A stretch of 64,000 nucleotides of DNA from JBMTVN01 sp046047235 (lineage in GTDB: Bacteria; Verrucomicrobiota; Verrucomicrobiia; Limisphaerales; JAHDYP01), in NCBI GenBank assembly GCA_046047235.1, contig JBJOII010000008.1, forward strand, positions 1 through 64,000, read 5' to 3'. The position numbers and the translations under genes are program-made. Shown here piece after piece: positions 60,300-64,000 of the stretch. The notes below the pieces were generated by a model. It was not told the origin of the DNA. It saw nothing but the letters and a program-made list of their open reading frames with translations, and did no database searches. Within the stretch, counting starts at the first letter, position 1. Each line of letters opens with the position of its first letter.

Positions 60300-62297
60300 T
60301 CAGGGATTGGTTTGTACTAAGTCGCTCCTGACGGCGATGTCGATGAGGCTGAGGTGGTGCCTCACAAAGTCCGGATGCAGATGGTTGCCATCGCGGAAGA
60401 TGGGGGCCCCGGTGGCGGTTATGAGGGGGACAACTCCATTTTCCACCAGGATGTGGGGGAGATCGATGAGTGTTGCACCCGTGCGTTTGGCGATGGTGCG
60501 CAGGCGGCTGGCGACGGCGGCTTGGTCCGGGTCGTAGGCCTGGGGTGGTGGTGGTTCGAAGTGCACATTTCTCAGCAATCGGCTGCCGGAGAACCAGGTC
60601 TTGGGGTTGAACGCGCTTCCGCTGGGATTATCGATTACCAGGAAGACGGGCTTGGCCCGAGCGAGTTCGCCGAGGAATTGTTCCAGGGATCGCCAGGCCA
60701 GTTCCATGCCACCTTCCCGAAAGGGAATGCGTTTGCCGTCTTGCAGGAAGTAGTAGGAATTTCGGCTGTCGGGTTGATTTTCGCTTGGCAGGAAATAGCG
60801 CGAGATAAAGCCGATCACGACGGCATCGATTTCGTCTGACGCGGAGCAGCGCTGCATTGCCAGGTGGAAGGTGTGTTTGCAGTCGGGGTTGCCTGCTGCA
60901 AAAACGTTCGGTATGGGGGCGCAGCCGCCGCGGGTGGCGAAGACGGCGGTGGCGGTTTGCAACGGATCCTCTTCAATCAGCTTGAGTATTCTGGGTGCGA
61001 GCTGGGCGGCGTGGGAATCCCCATAGAAGAGCACTTTGGTTGCGTTGGCCGCTTTGATTTTCACCGCAGTGCCGAGTGATTTATCTTCCACAAAATCCTC
61101 GAGATAGATGCCCCTGGCATCTTGGATGACTTGGAGGGCGGCTTCGATTTCGGGGGAATTGTTGCGGGGGTTTATGTTGCCTTGGAGGAGCAGGGTTCCT
61201 AGGCCGGCAAAAAGCAGGGCTGTGCCGAGGAGGCTCGGGATAAGGCTTGGGTGGGTGTTGTGGCGGAGTCTCTTCTCAACGAAGTGGAAGGTGAGCGCTG
61301 CCAGAGCGGTGCTGAGGAGCAGGAGGATGACTCTTTCAAGGTCACTATCGAAGTGGACCAGTTTACCGAAAGTAAGTGCCGGCCAGTGCCAGAGATAGAG
61401 GGGGTAACTGATCAAGCCGATATAAACAGGGAAGCGGTGGGCGAGCACTTTACGGTTCAACCAGGCGCCTGGGGTTAGGAGCAGCAGCGTGGTGCCGCAG
61501 ACGGGGAGCAGCGCGATCCAGCCGGGGAAGGAGCTGCGTGGGTTGATGATGAATAGGCTGCAGAGCAGCAGGCCGACTCCCGTCCAGGCCAGGCCGTTCA
61601 GCCAGCTGGAGCGTGGCTGTAACCAGGGTGGGCGGCGGAGGGCCGCGTAGGCGAGCAGACCGCCTGCCATCATTTCCCAGAAACGATTATGGGGGAGGTA
61701 AAAGGCGGTTTCCGGGGCGTAATGTTGGACGGCCCAGAGGTTGGAGGCGAAAGAGGCTCCGGCCAGGCAGATAGTGACCCCGAGGAGTTTGTGATGTTGA
61801 TTCCAGACGAGCCACAGGATGAAGGGCCAGATCAGGTAGAATTGTTCTTCGACCCCTAGCGACCACAGGTGCAGCAGAGGCTTGGTTTCGGAGGCGGTAT
61901 CGAAATATCCGGACTCATGCCAAAGAGCGAGATTAGCGACGAATGAGTTCCCGGCGGTGATGTGCTTTCCGAGGCTTTTGAGTTCATCGGGGAAGAGTAC
62001 GAACCAGCCGAAGGCGGCGCTGGCGGCTGTTACGAGAGCGAGGGCGGGCAGTATTCTGCGGATGCGACGGGCAAGGAAGGAGCCGTAGCTAAAGCGGCCG
62101 TGCTCCAGTTGGCGAAAGAGGATCGAGGAGATGAGGTAGCCCGAGAGCACGAAGAAGACATCGACTCCAATGAAGCCCCCGGCCAGGTAGTCCGGAAAGG
62201 CATGGTAGGCGAGGACGGACAGGACTGCGAAACAGCGGAGGCCATCTACGTCGGAACGATATTGGATAAGCGGGTTGGTTGGGGGAGATTCTGACAT
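60300..62297 (-). CDS. acyltransferase-3 / SGNH fusion (O-antigen acetylase type)
   Basis: A 665-residue inner-membrane protein. The N-terminal ~370 residues are an OafA-type acyltransferase-3 domain with about ten helices: YRSDVDGLRCFAVLSVLAYHAFPDYLAGGFIGVDVFFVLSGYLIS, FLARRIRRILPAL, HLWSLGVEEQFYLIWP. A periplasmic SGNH hydrolase-like domain follows: KVLFYGDSHAAQLAPRIL (Ser block) and the terminal DGNHLHPDFVRHH (Asp-x-x-His). The two halves together transfer acetyl groups from the cytoplasm to surface glycans. Fits the polysaccharide locus. Confidence 0.93.
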   Translation of the reverse strand: MSESPPTNPLIQYRSDVDGLRCFAVLSVLAYHAFPDYLAGGFIGVDVFFVLSGYLISSILFRQLEHGRFSYGSFLARRIRRILPALALVTAASAAFGWFVLFPDELKSLGKHITAGNSFVANLALWHESGYFDTASETKPLLHLWSLGVEEQFYLIWPFILWLVWNQHHKLLGVTICLAGASFASNLWAVQHYAPETAFYLPHNRFWEMMAGGLLAYAALRRPPWLQPRSSWLNGLAWTGVGLLLCSLFIINPRSSFPGWIALLPVCGTTLLLLTPGAWLNRKVLAHRFPVYIGLISYPLYLWHWPALTFGKLVHFDSDLERVILLLLSTALAALTFHFVEKRLRHNTHPSLIPSLLGTALLFAGLGTLLLQGNINPRNNSPEIEAALQVIQDARGIYLEDFVEDKSLGTAVKIKAANATKVLFYGDSHAAQLAPRILKLIEEDPLQTATAVFATRGGCAPIPNVFAAGNPDCKHTFHLAMQRCSASDEIDAVVIGFISRYFLPSENQPDSRNSYYFLQDGKRIPFREGGMELAWRSLEQFLGELARAKPVFLVIDNPSGSAFNPKTWFSGSRLLRNVHFEPPPPQAYDPDQAAVASRLRTIAKRTGATLIDLPHILVENGVVPLITATGAPIFRDGNHLHPDFVRHHLSLIDIAVRSDLVQTNP

Positions 62298-62387
62298 GGT
62301 TGACGTTGTGGGTTCCGATTTTGCGCAAGTCAGGATGCGGGAATCGGCCTTTCTGGGGGGTAAGGTGGGCGGCGGGTTAAGGGTGGG

Positions 62388-64000
62388 TCAATGGCTTTGG
62401 GCGGGGAGTTCCAGTCGCCAGATCTGGCCGGGGTCGATCCGGGTTTGCTGCCAGGTTTCGCTTGGGTTGAGTCGCACTCGGGTGCGGGTGGCAGAGCTGG
62501 AAGTGTTGCGAATTTGCACGGAGGGGGAGGTGTTTGCCGCTGAGGGACGGAAGGTCATTTGTTGGTCGGCGAGGTGGACGGGGATCAGGTGGTGGAACTG
62601 GACATCCAGCGGGCCGAGGCAGAGGGCCATGGATTCTTCGCGCTGCAGGGCGGGTCGGTTACCGAGCAGGGTCAGGCCGGTTCGTTTGGTGAGGGGAACG
62701 TGGCGCAGCGTATAGACGGGATTGGGGCCGTTCGTGAGGCTGGAGAGCTCCAGGTTATCGCTGATCCAGACGAAGGCTGCGGGATTGCCTTGGAGGAGTT
62801 TGGCGATGCGTTCCGGCGTGGCTTCGCGATGGAGAGTATTGAGGTAGATTTGGAGTCCATAGGGGACTTTGAGGTAGGAGAAGGGGAACTCCGGGCCGAC
62901 TTCCTGTTCGAGGGAGCTGGCGAGGGTTTTGATTTCGGCGGTTTGTTTGACGTATTGGTCCATGGGCCGGAGGACGTAGTATTTCCCGGCCAGCAGGAGG
63001 ATGCCGATGAGGGAGAGCGCGGCCAGGGCGGGGCGTATCCTGTGGGCGGGTAGTTTTTTGAGCAGCTGGGTGGCGGTTTGGCCCGCGAGCAGGGCGGCGG
63101 CGGGGATCATGGGGTTGAGGAGGTCGCCGCGGTGGTGGGCCCCGAGGGCGAGCAAGCCCAGTCCGGTCCAGAACCAGCAGAAGAGGAAGCGTTCGAAGCG
63201 TTGGAGCTCCTCGTTGGCGGCGGGCTGTTTCCAGACCCGCCAGAAGGCAGCGAAGGCAAGCAGGCTCCAGGGCGCAAATCTGGCGAGGAAGAGCAGGGGC
63301 GGCTTGTAGAATTCACTTCCGGGGATTGCATGCGTGGTGCTTCCGGTGGCGTGGCCGAGGAGTTCGCGATGGATCATCTTGTCGATCACCGGTTGGCCGA
63401 GGTCCAGGTAGGCCGCATAGAACCATCCGGCTGCGACCAGAAGGTAGAGTGCAATCCCGTAGAGCGGCTTGCCGCGGAAGCGGGGTCTGGATGGGGAGTG
63501 GCCTTCCCAGAAGTAAGCGAGCAGGCCGCCGGCTCCGAAGGCCAGTCCGGCGGGACCTTTGGTGAGCGTGGCGAGGGCGGCGGCCAGCCAGAACCATGGC
63601 CAGCCTCTTCCGGTGGTCCAGGCTCGATAGGCCAGGAACGCGGTCAGGGTCACGGTGAACGCAAACACGCCGTCGGTGCGAGCGAGGCTCATTTGTTTGG
63701 CAGCCACGGCGCTGACCAGGTAGAGCAGGGCGGTGGTGAGGCCCGCGAGTTCACCGTAGTGGCGCCGGCTCCAATGGAGCAGCATCAGCGCGATGGCAAG
63801 CGTGGCGAGTCCCGGGGCGAAGTAGAGCGAGAAGGAATTGATCCGGCCGGTAGCGACGGTGGTGAGTGCGCAGAGCCATGTGTAGAGGGGTGGCTTGGAC
63901 GAGACATCACCTGCCAGGTCGGTCTGGATGATCCAGTTTCCGTTGATGACCACGTCCTGAACATAGGCGGCGGGTCGTTCCTGGTCTTTGTCGAGGAGGT
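62388..64000 (-). CDS. GT39/ArnT-like glycosyltransferase, 5' end outside the window
   Basis: An integral-membrane, polyprenyl-phosphate-dependent glycosyltransferase. The open frame runs past the right edge, and the codons before the first possible internal start still read as family sequence: LLDKDQERPAAYVQDVVINGNW, the acidic DxDE-like loop of GT39/ArnT proteins, then SSKPPLYTWLCALTT. So the start lies beyond 64000. About nine hydrophobic helices follow, with a soluble C-terminal domain (~from 320). At least 537 residues. It probably modifies lipid A or a surface glycan. Confidence 0.85.
   Translation of the reverse strand, partial: LLDKDQERPAAYVQDVVINGNWIIQTDLAGDVSSKPPLYTWLCALTTVATGRINSFSLYFAPGLATLAIALMLLHWSRRHYGELAGLTTALLYLVSAVAAKQMSLARTDGVFAFTVTLTAFLAYRAWTTGRGWPWFWLAAALATLTKGPAGLAFGAGGLLAYFWEGHSPSRPRFRGKPLYGIALYLLVAAGWFYAAYLDLGQPVIDKMIHRELLGHATGSTTHAIPGSEFYKPPLLFLARFAPWSLLAFAAFWRVWKQPAANEELQRFERFLFCWFWTGLGLLALGAHHRGDLLNPMIPAAALLAGQTATQLLKKLPAHRIRPALAALSLIGILLLAGKYYVLRPMDQYVKQTAEIKTLASSLEQEVGPEFPFSYLKVPYGLQIYLNTLHREATPERIAKLLQGNPAAFVWISDNLELSSLTNGPNPVYTLRHVPLTKRTGLTLLGNRPALQREESMALCLGPLDVQFHHLIPVHLADQQMTFRPSAANTSPSVQIRNTSSSATRTRVRLNPSETWQQTRIDPGQIWRLELPAQSH

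Overview
The window reads as a chromosomal segment of a Gram-negative bacterium of the PVC superphylum, most likely Verrucomicrobiota. I infer this from gene content: DUF1080 and ThuA-like secreted proteins, a DUF1552 protein with a Tat-type signal, a PurA-like DUF3276 protein, an OmpL-like beta-barrel porin, LpxA, GlnRS, and a later region of envelope-glycan genes. No rRNA, tRNA, CRISPR array, intact transposon or prophage was seen.

Region 1 (1-8.5 kb) holds a nitrilase-family amidase, a STAS anti-anti-sigma protein, and a tightly overlapping minus-strand operon thyA-folA-murJ-GH15 that diverges from mnmG. The thyA/mnmG spacer carries a LacI-type palindrome. Region 2 (8.7-12.4 kb) is a co-directional sugar cluster: a DPEase-type isomerase/epimerase, a DUF1080 lipoprotein and two tandem ThuA-like exported proteins. 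It looks like a 3-keto-sugar pathway. A 39-residue membrane protein follows. Region 3 (12.5-17.2 kb) has a quinone-reductase-like enzyme, a PurA-like gene followed by a candidate structured RNA, and the operon SPFH - PH-domain protein - ribbon-helix-helix protein - nadD - rsfS, whose promoter holds palindromes.

Region 4 (17.5-35 kb) is housekeeping: glnS, an exported CinA-like protein, uppP, a major porin with clear promoter and terminator, then minus-strand dnaN-lspA-miaA-hflX-radC-lpxA, an orphan binding protein, pepP and ftsK. A cluster of DnaA-box-like nonamers lies just upstream of dnaN. Region 5 (35-49 kb) has YihY, DUF4149, an aminotransferase, clpX/clpP, a DUF1552 protein, an ECF sigma factor with a membrane partner, YbaK, Mrp, and a TPR-mtnA-desulfurase-like operon. 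The last protein lacks the catalytic lysine and other PLP-contact residues of cysteine desulfurases.

At about 49.1 kb the plus strand changes abruptly from C-rich to G-rich, regardless of gene direction, at a hairpin-dense noncoding stretch with two related palindromes. This is the polarity expected of a replication origin, although an inversion or assembly join would look the same. Region 6 (49.4-64 kb) holds a UVR-motif protein and then a surface polysaccharide locus: DegT aminotransferase, five glycosyltransferases (one cut by the window end), three polysaccharide pyruvyl transferase family proteins, a CDP-paratose-epimerase-like protein and an acyltransferase-3/SGNH O-acetylase.

All calls rest on reading motifs by eye. 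Start codons were revised where a family's usual N-terminus, a Shine-Dalgarno sequence or a stop/start overlap pointed to an internal start.
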